From Planktophila turicensis (GTDB taxonomy: Bacteria; Actinomycetota; Actinomycetes; Nanopelagicales; Nanopelagicaceae): a DNA stretch of 64,000 bases. The position numbers and the translations under genes were made by a program. Shown in pieces: positions 47,840 through 57,139 of this stretch (position 1 is the first letter of the stretch; the number at the start of each line of letters is the position of its first letter). The stretch lies in the NCBI GenBank assembly GCA_965234405.1, contig OZ248346.1, one strand, 5' to 3'. A model generated the notes under the pieces. It worked only from the letters and a program-made list of their open reading frames with translations, had not been told where the DNA came from and did not search any database.

Positions 47840-48838
47840 ATGAAGAAAGGTCTAATGACAGTTGCTGCAGTTGCAGCACTGGCGCTAGTAGCTGGAACAA
47901 CAGGTCCAGTAGCTGCAGCAGATAAGACTCTCAAGATCGAATTGATCTCAAAGGGCGAAACACACCAATTTTGGCAGGCAGTAAAGAAGGGTGCTGAAGA
48001 TCAGGCTAAGAAGATGAATGCAGAAATTCACTTCGTTGGTCCAGCAGCAGAAACAATGATCGATAAGCAGCTCGAAATGCTTGATGCAGCAATTGCACTT
48101 AAGCCAGATGCAATCGGTTACGCAGCACTTGGTACAACACAGTCACTTCCAAAGCTCAAGGCAGCTAAGGCAGCAGGCATTCCTGTGTACATGTTCGATA
48201 CAGCTGCAAGCTGTGAAGGTGGAGTTCCTGCACTAGGACCAAACTCTGACTGCGCACTTGGCGTTGCATACACAAACTCAACAGCTGCTGGCGCACTCGC
48301 TGCAGACTGGATGGCTAAGTTGGTTGGCAACAAGGGCAAGGTTCTTGTCGTTGGTCACTCACAGACAAACCAGACAGGTATCGACCGTGCAAACGGATTT
48401 ATCAACCGCATCAAGGCAAAGTACAAGGGCATCAAGCTCCTTACACCTCAGTACGCTGAAGGTGGAGATGCTCTCAAGGCACAGGAAATCGTTTCAGCAT
48501 CACTCGTTGCTAACAAGGACCTCAAGGGTGTCTACGGAACTAACGAAGGTGTATCAATCGGCGCTGGACAGGCATTCAAGGCTGCAAAGCTTAAGAATGG
48601 CGCAGTTAAGTTGATCGGATTCGACTCAGGAAAGCAGCAGATGGCAAACATCAAGTCTGGTCTCCAGTCAGGTGCAATCACACAGAGCCCAATGGGTATC
48701 GGTGCAAAGACTGTCGAAGCTCTCGTTAACTACGTACGTAACAAGACAGTTCCAAAGAACCTTATCGATACAGGTTTCTACTACTACGATAAGAAGAACA
48801 TCACCGATCCAAAGATCGCTGGTAACCTCTACGAATAA
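47840..48838 (+). CDS. Periplasmic-type sugar-binding protein of a CUT2 ABC importer
   Basis: The 332-residue protein has a Sec signal (MKKGLMTVAAVAALALVAG, cleavage near AVAAA, about residue 27) and the ribose-binding-protein fold: LISKGETHQFWQAVKKGAED, GYAALGTTQSLPKLKAAKAAG, AADWMAKLVGNKGKVLVV and VYGTNEGVSIGAG. By context the ligand is a 6-deoxy sugar such as L-fucose. No lipobox is visible. It is read from its own promoter and separated from the ATPase by a strong hairpin. Confidence 0.92.
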   Translation: MKKGLMTVAAVAALALVAGTTGPVAAADKTLKIELISKGETHQFWQAVKKGAEDQAKKMNAEIHFVGPAAETMIDKQLEMLDAAIALKPDAIGYAALGTTQSLPKLKAAKAAGIPVYMFDTAASCEGGVPALGPNSDCALGVAYTNSTAAGALAADWMAKLVGNKGKVLVVGHSQTNQTGIDRANGFINRIKAKYKGIKLLTPQYAEGGDALKAQEIVSASLVANKDLKGVYGTNEGVSIGAGQAFKAAKLKNGAVKLIGFDSGKQQMANIKSGLQSGAITQSPMGIGAKTVEALVNYVRNKTVPKNLIDTGFYYYDKKNITDPKIAGNLYE

Positions 48839-48869
48839 GTCGATTTCGACTCATTGGTAAGGAATTGAG

Positions 48870-48912
48870 GCATGGTGGCCGGGAGCAATCTCGGCCACCA
48901 TGCTTTATTCTT
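48870..48912 (+). terminator. Strong intra-operon hairpin (partial terminator / mRNA stabiliser)
   Basis: GCATGGTGGCCG (48870-48881) pairs perfectly with CGGCCACCATGC (48892-48903), loop 10 nt, followed by TTTATTCTT. Such structures after binding-protein genes commonly raise the level of binding protein relative to the membrane parts. The U-tract is imperfect, which suggests partial read-through to the ATPase gene. Confidence 0.7.
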
Positions 48913-48955
48913 AAGTAAATAAGTTCATCGAACATCTAGATATAAGGTGAAAATA

Positions 48956-50479
48956 ATGGCTTCAGCACAACTCTTATCACTCTCTGGCGTAAGCAAAGAG
49001 TTCCCGGGTGTTAAGGCACTTAATAATGTGCAGTTCGATCTCAACGAGGGCGAAGTTCACGCAATTGTTGGCGAAAACGGTGCTGGCAAGTCAACGCTTA
49101 TGAAGATTCTTTCTGGAATTTACAAGAAGGACTCTGGCGAAATCATTTACCGTGGCAATTCAGTAACAATTCCAAATCCTTTTGAAGCGCAGAAGCTCGG
49201 AATCAGCATCATCCACCAAGAACTCAACTTGATGCCTCACCTGACTGTCGCAGAAAATATCTTTATCGGGCGTGAAGATCGCCGCCCAGGTCGCGTCTTT
49301 CTCAATAACCCAAAGCTAAATTCTGAAGCCACCAAGCTCCTTGCTGAACTTGGCCTAGCGCTCAACCCAACCGATATCGTCGGCGAGCTCACCATCGCAA
49401 AGCAACAGATGGTGGAAATCGCAAAGGCAGTTTCCTACCGCGGTTCTGTCATCATTATGGACGAACCAACATCATCTCTGACACCTGCTGAGACTGATGC
49501 TCTCTTTAAGATTATTGAATCGCTCAAGGCCGCTGGCAAAGGTGTTGTATATATTTCACACCGCCTGGAAGAACTTGAAAAGATCACAGACCGCATCACT
49601 GTTCTGCGCGATGGCGAGTATGTAAAGACTCTGAAGACATCTGAAACAGATATTCCTGAAGTCATCTCTCTTATGGTGGGTCGCAAGGTTGCACAAGATC
49701 AGCGCCCTGAAAACCGCAAGATCGGCACAGAAATCGTTCTCAAGGTCGAAAACGTTTCAGATCGCAATCTTCTTAAGGATGTCTCATTCGATCTTCGTAA
49801 GGGCGAGATCCTTGGCTTCGCAGGCCTCATGGGCGCAGGTCGTACCGAATTGGCTCGAGCAATCATGGGCGCAGATCCAAAGTCAGCCGGAACAATTACT
49901 TTGCATGGAAAAGAAGTTTCCATCAAGCAGCCATCGGATGCAGTAGCTGCCGGAATTGGTTATCTCTCAGAAGATCGCAAGCGTTATGGCCTTCTACTCA
50001 ACCAGGACGTCACCTTTAACGTGATTCTCTCCTCGATTCCTCGCTTCTCAAATAAGTTCGGTTTCCTCAAGGTGAAGTCAGCTGCCGGAATCGCTCGCGA
50101 TTCAATCGCTCAGCTACGAGTTCGTACACCTTCAGAGCGCCAGTTCCTCAAAAACCTCTCTGGCGGAAATCAGCAGAAGGTGGTTATTGCAAAGTGGCTC
50201 ACCCGTAACTGCGATGTATTGATATTTGATGAGCCAACACGTGGAATCGATGTCGGTGCAAAGGATGAGATTTACCGCTTGCTTACTTCGCTAGCTGAAG
50301 AAGGTAAGTCAATCATCATGATTTCATCAGAGCTTCCTGAAGTACTACGCCTTTCAGATCGCATCGCGGTCATGTGCGATGGTCGCCTCACCGGCATCAT
50401 CGACAATAAGGATGCAGATCAGAACATCATCATGGGACTTGCCACCAAGTTCAGCGACACTTTAACGACAGTTAACTAG
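48956..50479 (+). CDS. CUT2 sugar ABC transporter ATPase (RbsA type)
   Basis: The 507-residue protein has two ABC domains. The first has Walker A GENGAGKST (residues 39-47) and Walker B VIIMDEPTSSL. The second has a degenerate GLMGAGRTE nucleotide loop, signature LSGGNQQKVVIAKWL and VLIFDEPTRGIDVG, as usual for RbsA. The start is ATG 48956, 6 nt after AAGGTGA; a GTG at 48947 lies within that ribosome binding site. Confidence 0.94.
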   Translation: MASAQLLSLSGVSKEFPGVKALNNVQFDLNEGEVHAIVGENGAGKSTLMKILSGIYKKDSGEIIYRGNSVTIPNPFEAQKLGISIIHQELNLMPHLTVAENIFIGREDRRPGRVFLNNPKLNSEATKLLAELGLALNPTDIVGELTIAKQQMVEIAKAVSYRGSVIIMDEPTSSLTPAETDALFKIIESLKAAGKGVVYISHRLEELEKITDRITVLRDGEYVKTLKTSETDIPEVISLMVGRKVAQDQRPENRKIGTEIVLKVENVSDRNLLKDVSFDLRKGEILGFAGLMGAGRTELARAIMGADPKSAGTITLHGKEVSIKQPSDAVAAGIGYLSEDRKRYGLLLNQDVTFNVILSSIPRFSNKFGFLKVKSAAGIARDSIAQLRVRTPSERQFLKNLSGGNQQKVVIAKWLTRNCDVLIFDEPTRGIDVGAKDEIYRLLTSLAEEGKSIIMISSELPEVLRLSDRIAVMCDGRLTGIIDNKDADQNIIMGLATKFSDTLTTVN

Positions 50480-50498
50480 TAAGGGAAAAGAGAGAGCA

Positions 50499-51515
50499 AT
50501 GTCAGAAGTAACTAACGCAGGCGCAAAGGCAGAAGGCACCAACAAGGTTGCAGCCTTCATCCGCCGAGAAATCGGTCGAGTAACAGCACTTGCTAGCCTC
50601 GTCGTCATCTTTACCTTCTTCGCCATCATGCGCCCTGTCTTTGCCTCATGGGCAAACGTCTCAGGCGGAATCTTGATGTCGACAACTGTTATTGGTTTGA
50701 TGGCGATCGGTGTCACCTTCGTCATCATCACAGGCGGTATCGACCTCTCTGTCGGAACTTCCATGGCTCTCGTCGGTGTTATTACCGGTAAGACAGTGAT
50801 GGCAATGAACCTCAACGTCTGGAGCGGAATCCTCCTTGGTGTTCTCGTTGGAACCATCCTCGGTGCCATCAACGGAGTTCTGATTACAGTTCTTAAGTTG
50901 CCTCCATTCATTGCAACTCTTGCAACGATGAAGGGTGCACAGGGCTTGGCTCTGATCATCTCTGACCTCAAGCCAATTCTCTTCACTACAGATGTAAAGG
51001 GTTGGGATTCAATCGCTCAAGGAAATATCATCCCTAACCTGCCTAACGCGGTTCTTATTCTTCTCGTTGCGGCAATCGTCGCTTCAATCATCTTGAATAA
51101 GACAGTTCTTGGCCGCTACACATTCGCAATCGGCTCTAATAGCGAAGCAACCAAGCTCTCAGGTGTAAAGGTCGACCGTTGGCTCATCGCTATCTACGCA
51201 CTCTGCGGATTCTTCGTAGGTCTCTCAGCAGTTGTCATGACATCTCGTCTTGGTTCTGCTCAGCCAGATCTCGGTCTTGGCTATGAACTTGAAGCGATTG
51301 CAGCGGTCATCATCGGCGGAACTTCACTTCTAGGTGGAAAGGGAACTATCTCCGGAACCATCATTGGTGCTTTGATCATGGCTGTTCTGATTAACGGACT
51401 TCGTATCCTCGAACTCCAGCAAGAATGGCAGTACGTGGTTGTAGGCGCAGTTATCCTCCTTGCAGTCTATGGAGATAACGTCCGTCGTCGTCGCGCAGGC
51501 GAATCCACGCATTAA
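50499..51515 (+). CDS. CUT2 sugar ABC transporter permease (RbsC type)
   Basis: The 338-residue integral membrane protein has 8-10 hydrophobic segments and the family motifs FVIITGGIDLSVGTSMALVG, TLATMKGAQGLALI and AIAAVIIGGTSLLGGKGTI. It completes the importer with the binding protein and RbsA-type ATPase. It starts 19 nt after the ATPase gene and a terminator follows about 16 nt after its stop. Confidence 0.94.
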   Translation: MSEVTNAGAKAEGTNKVAAFIRREIGRVTALASLVVIFTFFAIMRPVFASWANVSGGILMSTTVIGLMAIGVTFVIITGGIDLSVGTSMALVGVITGKTVMAMNLNVWSGILLGVLVGTILGAINGVLITVLKLPPFIATLATMKGAQGLALIISDLKPILFTTDVKGWDSIAQGNIIPNLPNAVLILLVAAIVASIILNKTVLGRYTFAIGSNSEATKLSGVKVDRWLIAIYALCGFFVGLSAVVMTSRLGSAQPDLGLGYELEAIAAVIIGGTSLLGGKGTISGTIIGALIMAVLINGLRILELQQEWQYVVVGAVILLAVYGDNVRRRRAGESTH

Positions 51516-51531
51516 TTTGTAGTTACATAAG

Positions 51532-51566
51532 AAATCCCCCTCGCATTTGTTGTGAGGGGGATTTTT
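51532..51566 (+). terminator. Terminator of the CUT2 importer operon
   Basis: AAATCCCCCTC pairs with GAGGGGGATTT (11 bp) around an 11-nt loop, followed by TTTTTATT on the plus strand. It separates the importer from the convergent tRNA-Tyr gene and may work for both. Confidence 0.9.
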
Positions 51567-51571
51567 ATTGC

Positions 51572-51656
51572 TGGTGGCGGGTGAAGGATTTGAACCTTCG
51601 AAGGCAGAGCCGGGGGATTTACAGTCCCCTCCCATTGGCCGCTCGGGCAACCCGCC
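51572..51656 (-). tRNA. trnY: tRNA-Tyr (GUA)
   Basis: A type II tRNA on the minus strand: acceptor GGCGGGT/ACCCGCC, anticodon stem GGGGA/TCCCC around CTGTAAA with anticodon GTA, a long variable arm (GGCTCTGCC region) and T arm AAGGTTCAAATCCTT. The discriminator is A and the CCA end is encoded (51574-51572), unlike the other three tRNAs in the window. Confidence 0.95.
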
Positions 51657-51755
51657 AGGGTCGAACAAGTGTTGCGGCGCTTTGGTAGTGCGAGCGGCAA
51701 ACGATACCTTAGGCACTGGAACTTTAAAAATCACACGAGAGGGCCTAAAAAGACA

Positions 51756-52244
51756 ATGGCTGATAGCAGTTTTGACGTAGTCTCAAAGATCGACCGCATG
51801 GAGCTTGATAACGCAATTAACCAGGCTATCCGCGAGATCGACACCCGCTTCGACTTTAAGAACACCGGGGCCAAGATTGAACTCTCTGGCGACAAGCTAG
51901 CCATCGAAGCCGATACCGAAGAGCGCGCAAAGGCAACTCTTGATGTTGTCAAAGATAAGTTAATTAAGCGCGGAGTTTCTCTCAAGCACCTCGATGCCGG
52001 CGAACCACAACTTTCAGGAAAGATCTACAAGATTGCTTCAACAATGAAGGAAGGCATTACAACAGAGAATGCCAAGAAGATTGCAAAGTTCCTTCGCGAT
52101 GAAGGTCCTAAATCAATTAAGACTCAGATTCAAGGCGATGAACTTCGCGTGACTTCAAAGAGCCGCGATGATCTGCAGGAAGCGATCGAGCAGATTAAGA
52201 ATGGCAAATTTGAATTTGCTGTTCAATTTGTTAACTTCCGCTAA
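51756..52244 (+). CDS. yajQ: YajQ-family nucleotide-binding protein
   Basis: The 162-residue protein begins MADSSFDVVSKIDRMELDNA and includes AIREIDTRFDFKNTGAKIEL, KLIKRGVSLKHLDAGEP and a closing FEFAVQFVNFR, typical of the YajQ/DUF520 family. Members bind nucleotides, and one in Xanthomonas binds cyclic di-GMP; the general role is not settled. The in-frame upstream region back to 51669 is not conserved. rarD starts directly after its stop. Confidence 0.93.
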   Translation: MADSSFDVVSKIDRMELDNAINQAIREIDTRFDFKNTGAKIELSGDKLAIEADTEERAKATLDVVKDKLIKRGVSLKHLDAGEPQLSGKIYKIASTMKEGITTENAKKIAKFLRDEGPKSIKTQIQGDELRVTSKSRDDLQEAIEQIKNGKFEFAVQFVNFR

Positions 52245-53147
52245 GTGACAAGCAAGCGCAGCGAGTATTCGCTAGGACTTCTCTTTGGATTTAGCTCCTA
52301 CATTATGTGGGGGCTCTTTCCTCTTTACTGGCCGCTTCTCGAACCAGCCAACCCTCTCGAAATTGTTTCGCATCGTGCTGTCTGGACTCTGGTCTTCTGC
52401 CTCATCGTGCTTGCATTAACTAAACAGATTCACGCGACTCTTGCTGTGATGAAGAATCCAAAGACGATGGCAGCTTTACTGCTAAGCACAATCCTCGTCT
52501 CCATCAACTGGATTACCTATATCTGGGCCGTTAACCACGGACATGTTGTCGAAGCGGCGCTTGGTTATTACATCAATCCACTCATCATTATCGCTTTCGG
52601 AGTCATGCTCCTTCGTGAAAAAATGCGCCCTCTGCAATGGGTAGCAGTTGGTATCGCTGCAGTCGGAGTTCTCGTTCTCACAATCGATTACGGCCGACTC
52701 CCCTGGGTCGCAATTTCACTTGCACTCTCATGGGGTAGCTATGGCCTAGTGAAGAAGAAGCTCAACTTGGGTGCGCTTGAAGGCCTCGCTATCGAAACAC
52801 TCATCTCTTTCATTCCATACGCTGCTTACATTATTTATCTCGGTCAGCAAGGAACAGGTCAGTTTGGCCATAAGCCTCTACTCACCATTCTGCTCATCAG
52901 CGCAGGCGCTGTAACTGCCATTCCGCTTCTCTTATTTAATGGCTCCACTACTCGCCTGCCGTACAGCACCATCGGTTTGCTTCAATACATCACTCCAACG
53001 ATTCAATTCTCTATTGGAGTATGGCTTCGCCACGAAGATATGCCGACTGCTCGATGGATTGGTTTTATCGTGATTTGGTTTGCACTCGCCGCTTTAGCTA
53101 CCGACCTAGTCAGATCAAGCAGAGCGGTCGATAATCGCATCGCATAG
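52245..53147 (+). CDS. rarD: EamA-family permease, RarD type
   Basis: The 300-residue protein has ten predicted membrane segments and the RarD signature: GLLFGFSSYIMWGLFPLYWP, VSHRAVWTLVFC, ISINWITYIWAVNHGHVVEA-like SINWITYIWAVNHGHVVEAA and GYYINPLIIIAFG. It belongs to the drug/metabolite transporter superfamily; the E. coli relative was linked to chloramphenicol resistance but substrate is unknown. The start is GTG directly after the yajQ stop. Its last 33 nt overlap the convergent polyprenyl synthase gene. Confidence 0.88.
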   Translation: MTSKRSEYSLGLLFGFSSYIMWGLFPLYWPLLEPANPLEIVSHRAVWTLVFCLIVLALTKQIHATLAVMKNPKTMAALLLSTILVSINWITYIWAVNHGHVVEAALGYYINPLIIIAFGVMLLREKMRPLQWVAVGIAAVGVLVLTIDYGRLPWVAISLALSWGSYGLVKKKLNLGALEGLAIETLISFIPYAAYIIYLGQQGTGQFGHKPLLTILLISAGAVTAIPLLLFNGSTTRLPYSTIGLLQYITPTIQFSIGVWLRHEDMPTARWIGFIVIWFALAALATDLVRSSRAVDNRIA

Positions 53148-54104
53148 CGAGAAGAGCGCACCTGTTACATCATTAACAGGTAGTGGCCCCAAAGCGGTAC
53201 GAGCATCACGAGCAATTTGTTGTAACTGTTCGCGCGATTGTTCTAGCGCCTGGTGCGTACGAAGTTGATTTAGCACCTGAGCAACAACAACTTCATCCTT
53301 GATTGGCGCCTTCAGAAGCTCAATAAGCTCTCTATCTGAGGCGTTGGTCGACTTCATGACATTGAGCGTCACCAAAGTAGGAACACCTTCACGTAGATCT
53401 GTACCCGGGGTCTTACCTGATTGGTGTGACTCACTTGCAATATCAATAACGTCATCAGCTAACTGGAATGCGATACCAATCTTTTCGCCAAAGACTGTAA
53501 GCGTCTCTTTTACTTCAGCTGGCGCTCCTGAAACCATTGCTCCAAAGCGGGCGCTGGCGGCGATGAGTGATCCTGTCTTATCTGCAACAACTCCGAGGTA
53601 GTGCTCGAGTGGGTCTTCGCCGTTGCGCGGACCTTGGGTTTCCATAATCTGTCCGATAACAAGACGTTCAAAAGTTGATGCCTGCAGGCGAACTGCTTCA
53701 GGTCCGATATCTGCAAGGAGTGCAGATACTTTTGCGAAGAGGTAGTCGCCAGTAAGGATCGCAACAGTATTTCCCCAGCGACTATTTGCACTTTCTACTC
53801 CGCGACGTAACTTCGCTTCATCCATCACATCATCGTGATAGAGAGTTGCAACGTGGGTAAGTTCGCAGACCACTGCAGATTCGATAACTCCGAACTTATT
53901 CTTATCACCGTAATGGGAAGCAAGAAGGGTCAGTAAAGGTCTGAGGCGCTTTCCGCCTGCTGCAACGAGGTGACGTGAAGTCTCTTCAACAAGTGGGTAA
54001 TCGCCTTGAATATGGCTTAGAAGAAGGCTCTCAACGCGAGCCATGCCTTCTGTAAGTTCTGCCTCAAGTTCTGGAGCTAAGCCAGGAATTCCTAGTTTCG
54101 ACAT
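53115..54104 (-). CDS. Polyprenyl diphosphate synthase (menaquinone side chain type)
   Basis: The 329-residue trans-prenyltransferase has both aspartate-rich motifs: DDVMDEAKLRRG (first DDxxD at residues 91-95) and FQLADDVIDIASES (second, about residue 217), plus GGKRLRPLLTLL. It makes the long isoprenoid diphosphate, most likely for menaquinone, the electron acceptor of the complex I encoded just upstream. The ATG overlaps the nuoN stop, so it is the last gene of the nuo operon. Chain length cannot be read from the sequence with certainty. Confidence 0.9.
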   Translation of the reverse strand: MSKLGIPGLAPELEAELTEGMARVESLLLSHIQGDYPLVEETSRHLVAAGGKRLRPLLTLLASHYGDKNKFGVIESAVVCELTHVATLYHDDVMDEAKLRRGVESANSRWGNTVAILTGDYLFAKVSALLADIGPEAVRLQASTFERLVIGQIMETQGPRNGEDPLEHYLGVVADKTGSLIAASARFGAMVSGAPAEVKETLTVFGEKIGIAFQLADDVIDIASESHQSGKTPGTDLREGVPTLVTLNVMKSTNASDRELIELLKAPIKDEVVVAQVLNQLRTHQALEQSREQLQQIARDARTALGPLPVNDVTGALFSLCDAIIDRSA

Positions 54105-55621
54105 TAGCGGATAAAGAATGCATAGGATTCAATGAAGTCAATTAGCGGCGCTGGGAAGACTCCGAGAATGAGAGTCACAGCTGAAGTGACCGCAATAGTA
54201 ATTGTTGTTAGACCTGATGGAATCACAACGCTTGTGCCATCTTCAACTGGATCCTTGAAGAACATAAGGACGATAACGCGGATATAGAAGAAGGCTGCAA
54301 TGGCGGATGAGAGCACGCCCGAGATAAGGATCGCAGTGCTTCCGCTTTCATACGCTGCTGAGAAGATTGAGAACTTTCCGATAAATCCTGATGTCAAAGG
54401 AATTCCGGCAAATGCGAGCAAGAAGAGTGCAAAGACTAAAGCCACTAGAGGAGAGCGCTTTCCAAGACCGCTCCAGCGGTTGAGGTCGGTAACTTCTCCA
54501 GCTGAATCACGAATAAGTGTGACCACAGCAAAGGCACCTAGCGTCGCAATTCCGTATGCGAATAGGTAGAAGATTGAGGAGTTAAGGCCTGACTTGCTCA
54601 GTGAGATAACACCTGCGAGCAAGAAACCAGCGTGTGCAATAGATGAGTAGGCAAGCATGCGCTTTACATCGCGCTGTGTAATTGCAACAACAGATCCAAA
54701 GGCCATGGTGATGATTGCAATCACTACAAATGCAGGCTTCCAAGACCATTCAGCATTAGCGAATGAGACATAGAAGATGCGAAGGATTGCGCCAAATGCA
54801 GCAACCTTTGTCGCAGCTGCCATGAAGCCTGTAATTGCAGTTGGTGCACCTTGATAAACATCGGGTGACCACGCGTGGAATGGAACTGCTCCGACTTTAA
54901 AGAGAAGACCGACAGAGATAAATGCGATTCCTAGAAGAAGGAATACATCGTTTCCTGAACCGCCTACGACGCTTGCTTGAATTCCTGAGAAGGTGATGGT
55001 GCCTGAGTACCCATAGAGATAAGCAGCGCCAAAGAGGAAGAATGCAGATGAGAACGCACCAAGAAGGAAGTACTTCAGCGCTGACTCTTGTGACATCAGA
55101 CGGCGACGGCGTGAAAGGCCAGCCATGAGATAGAGCGGAAGTGAAAGTACTTCTAGGGCTACAAATAGTGTGATCAGATCAGTTGCAACCGGGAAGAGCA
55201 TCATTCCAGCTACTGCAAAAAGTGTGAGTGGGAATACTTCAGTGACGCGAAGGTCGAGTTGAAGTGATTGACGTTCTTCTTCAGATCCTGGAACAGCGGC
55301 AGGAAGAGCTGTGAAGTTTTCTTGATCAGCAATCAGAAATACTGACAAGAGAGCAAGGATAAGAATTGATGCCTGAAGTAGGACTCCGGCGCCATCAAAG
55401 GCAACCGATCCCATCGCTGCATCGACAGAAGACTGTGTGCGTACTCGCATAAGCGCTGCAAATGATGCAACGAGGGAGCCGACGGTAATAAAGAGTTGTG
55501 CGTTATGACGAGAAGCGCGTGGAGCAAAAGCTTCAATCAAGACTCCGATAAGCGCACCAGCAAGCACGATCAGAATCGGTGCAAGCTGTGCGTAGTTAAG
55601 AACTGGCGCTATAAATTGCAT
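54104..55621 (-). CDS. nuoN: NADH-quinone oxidoreductase subunit N
   Basis: NuoN is one of the three antiporter-like proton-pumping subunits of complex I. The 505-residue protein has about 14 membrane segments and motifs LFVALEVLSLPLYLMAGL, the ESALKYFLLGAFSSAFFLFG lysine helix, and VGAVPFHAWSPDVYQGAPT. It follows nuoM directly (1 nt apart). Confidence 0.96.
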   Translation of the reverse strand: MQFIAPVLNYAQLAPILIVLAGALIGVLIEAFAPRASRHNAQLFITVGSLVASFAALMRVRTQSSVDAAMGSVAFDGAGVLLQASILILALLSVFLIADQENFTALPAAVPGSEEERQSLQLDLRVTEVFPLTLFAVAGMMLFPVATDLITLFVALEVLSLPLYLMAGLSRRRRLMSQESALKYFLLGAFSSAFFLFGAAYLYGYSGTITFSGIQASVVGGSGNDVFLLLGIAFISVGLLFKVGAVPFHAWSPDVYQGAPTAITGFMAAATKVAAFGAILRIFYVSFANAEWSWKPAFVVIAIITMAFGSVVAITQRDVKRMLAYSSIAHAGFLLAGVISLSKSGLNSSIFYLFAYGIATLGAFAVVTLIRDSAGEVTDLNRWSGLGKRSPLVALVFALFLLAFAGIPLTSGFIGKFSIFSAAYESGSTAILISGVLSSAIAAFFYIRVIVLMFFKDPVEDGTSVVIPSGLTTITIAVTSAVTLILGVFPAPLIDFIESYAFFIR

Positions 55622-57139
55622 TTACTTGCCTGCACTCTCTGATGGAACTGGATCAGTAAATCCTTGAGATTCAATGACATGAGCTGATGCGGGATTAATA
55701 ACGTTAAGAAGCGGCGCTGGATAGAAACCGAGCGCCACAATCACTGCGATCACCGGAGCGATTGCAACCTTCTCGCGGATGTTGAGATCAGGAAGGTTCT
55801 CATTTCCTGGTGTTGTTGGTCCGTGAAGCGCCTTCTGCACAGGAATCAAGATGTAGAGCGCAGCGAGAACAATTCCGAAGGTCGCGATAATTGCAGCCAC
55901 TGGATAGCGAGTGTAGGTACCGACAAGAACAAGGAACTCGCTCACGAAGCTAGAAAGTCCAGGAAGTGCGAGTGAAGACATTCCAGCGATAAAGAAAGAC
56001 CATGCCATCACTGGAGTTACTCGTTGCAAACCACCAAAGTCAGCGATTGTTGAAGAGCCACGTCGAGAAATCATCCATCCAGCAACGAGGAATAGTGCAG
56101 CTGTTGAGAATCCGTGGTTAAACATATAGAGAGTTGCACCGCTATGGCCCTGAGTGGTCATTGCGAAGATTCCCATAGTGATAAATCCGAAGTGCGAGAT
56201 CGATGTGTAAGCGATTAAACGCTTAATATCGCGAGCACCGATGGCAAGGAATGCGCCATAAAGAATAGAAATGACGGCTAAGACCAAGATGATTGGTGTG
56301 AATGTCTTGGATGCATCAGGGAATAGAGCAAGACAGAAGCGGATCATTCCGAATGTTCCGACCTTATCGAGCACACCGAGAAGCAAGACTGATGTTCCAG
56401 GAGTTGCTGATGCTGCTGCATCTGGCAACCATGTGTGTAGTGGCCAGACCGGCGCCTTGATTGCAAAGGCGATGAAGAAGCCAAGGAAGAGAAGATTCTG
56501 AGTCGTAGAGCTCATGTAGTTATGCATCTCAGAGAGCTTTGTAATGTCGAATGTATGTCCGCCATTTGCACCTGAGATGACATAGAGGCCAATGATTGAG
56601 GCCAACATAAGAAGTCCACCAAAGAGGCTGTAGAGCAAGAACTTCACGGCTGCTGCTGCGCGTTCTCCACTGCCATATCCACCGATAAGGAAGTAGACAG
56701 GGATGAGCATCGCTTCGAAGAAGACGTAGAAGAGGAATACATCTGTGGCTGCAAAGACGCCGATCATCATTGTTTCAAGTACGAGGATAAGAATGTAGAA
56801 GACCTTGGCAGACCAGCGTCCACCTTCAGATTCATTCCATCCAGCAAGAACAACGATTGGAGCAAGAAGCACAGACATCAAAATCAATACGAGTGAAAGT
56901 CCATCGACTCCGACTGCATAGCTAATTCCGAATGATGGAATCCATGGAGTTGATTGAACGAATTGGAAAGCAGTATTTGCTGAATCAAATTTAAACCAAG
57001 CCAATACTGCAGAGATGGCAACGAGCAAAGTTGTGCCTAGAGCCGCCTGCTTAACGCGAAGAACTTGATCACTTGGAATCACTGCAATGAGAAGGGATCC
57101 GAGCAGAGGAAGCAACATCATGCTTGTTATTGCGTTCAT
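55622..57139 (-). CDS. nuoM: NADH-quinone oxidoreductase subunit M
   Basis: The 505-residue antiporter-like subunit has VFLFYVFFEAMLIPVYFLIG with the conserved Glu of helix 5, AVKFLLYSLFGGLLMLASI with the key lysine, and PVWPLHTWLPDAAASATPG. The ATG at 57139 overlaps the nuoL stop as ATGA; an in-frame ATG at 57154 lies inside nuoL. Confidence 0.96.
   Translation of the reverse strand: MNAITSMMLLPLLGSLLIAVIPSDQVLRVKQAALGTTLLVAISAVLAWFKFDSANTAFQFVQSTPWIPSFGISYAVGVDGLSLVLILMSVLLAPIVVLAGWNESEGGRWSAKVFYILILVLETMMIGVFAATDVFLFYVFFEAMLIPVYFLIGGYGSGERAAAAVKFLLYSLFGGLLMLASIIGLYVISGANGGHTFDITKLSEMHNYMSSTTQNLLFLGFFIAFAIKAPVWPLHTWLPDAAASATPGTSVLLLGVLDKVGTFGMIRFCLALFPDASKTFTPIILVLAVISILYGAFLAIGARDIKRLIAYTSISHFGFITMGIFAMTTQGHSGATLYMFNHGFSTAALFLVAGWMISRRGSSTIADFGGLQRVTPVMAWSFFIAGMSSLALPGLSSFVSEFLVLVGTYTRYPVAAIIATFGIVLAALYILIPVQKALHGPTTPGNENLPDLNIREKVAIAPVIAVIVALGFYPAPLLNVINPASAHVIESQGFTDPVPSESAGK

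Noticed and set aside
50462..50986. Minus-strand open frame of 174 codons inside the CUT2 permease gene
   Set aside because: It is a shadow of the permease; the composition is rich in Arg, Pro, Thr and Met with no recognisable domain.
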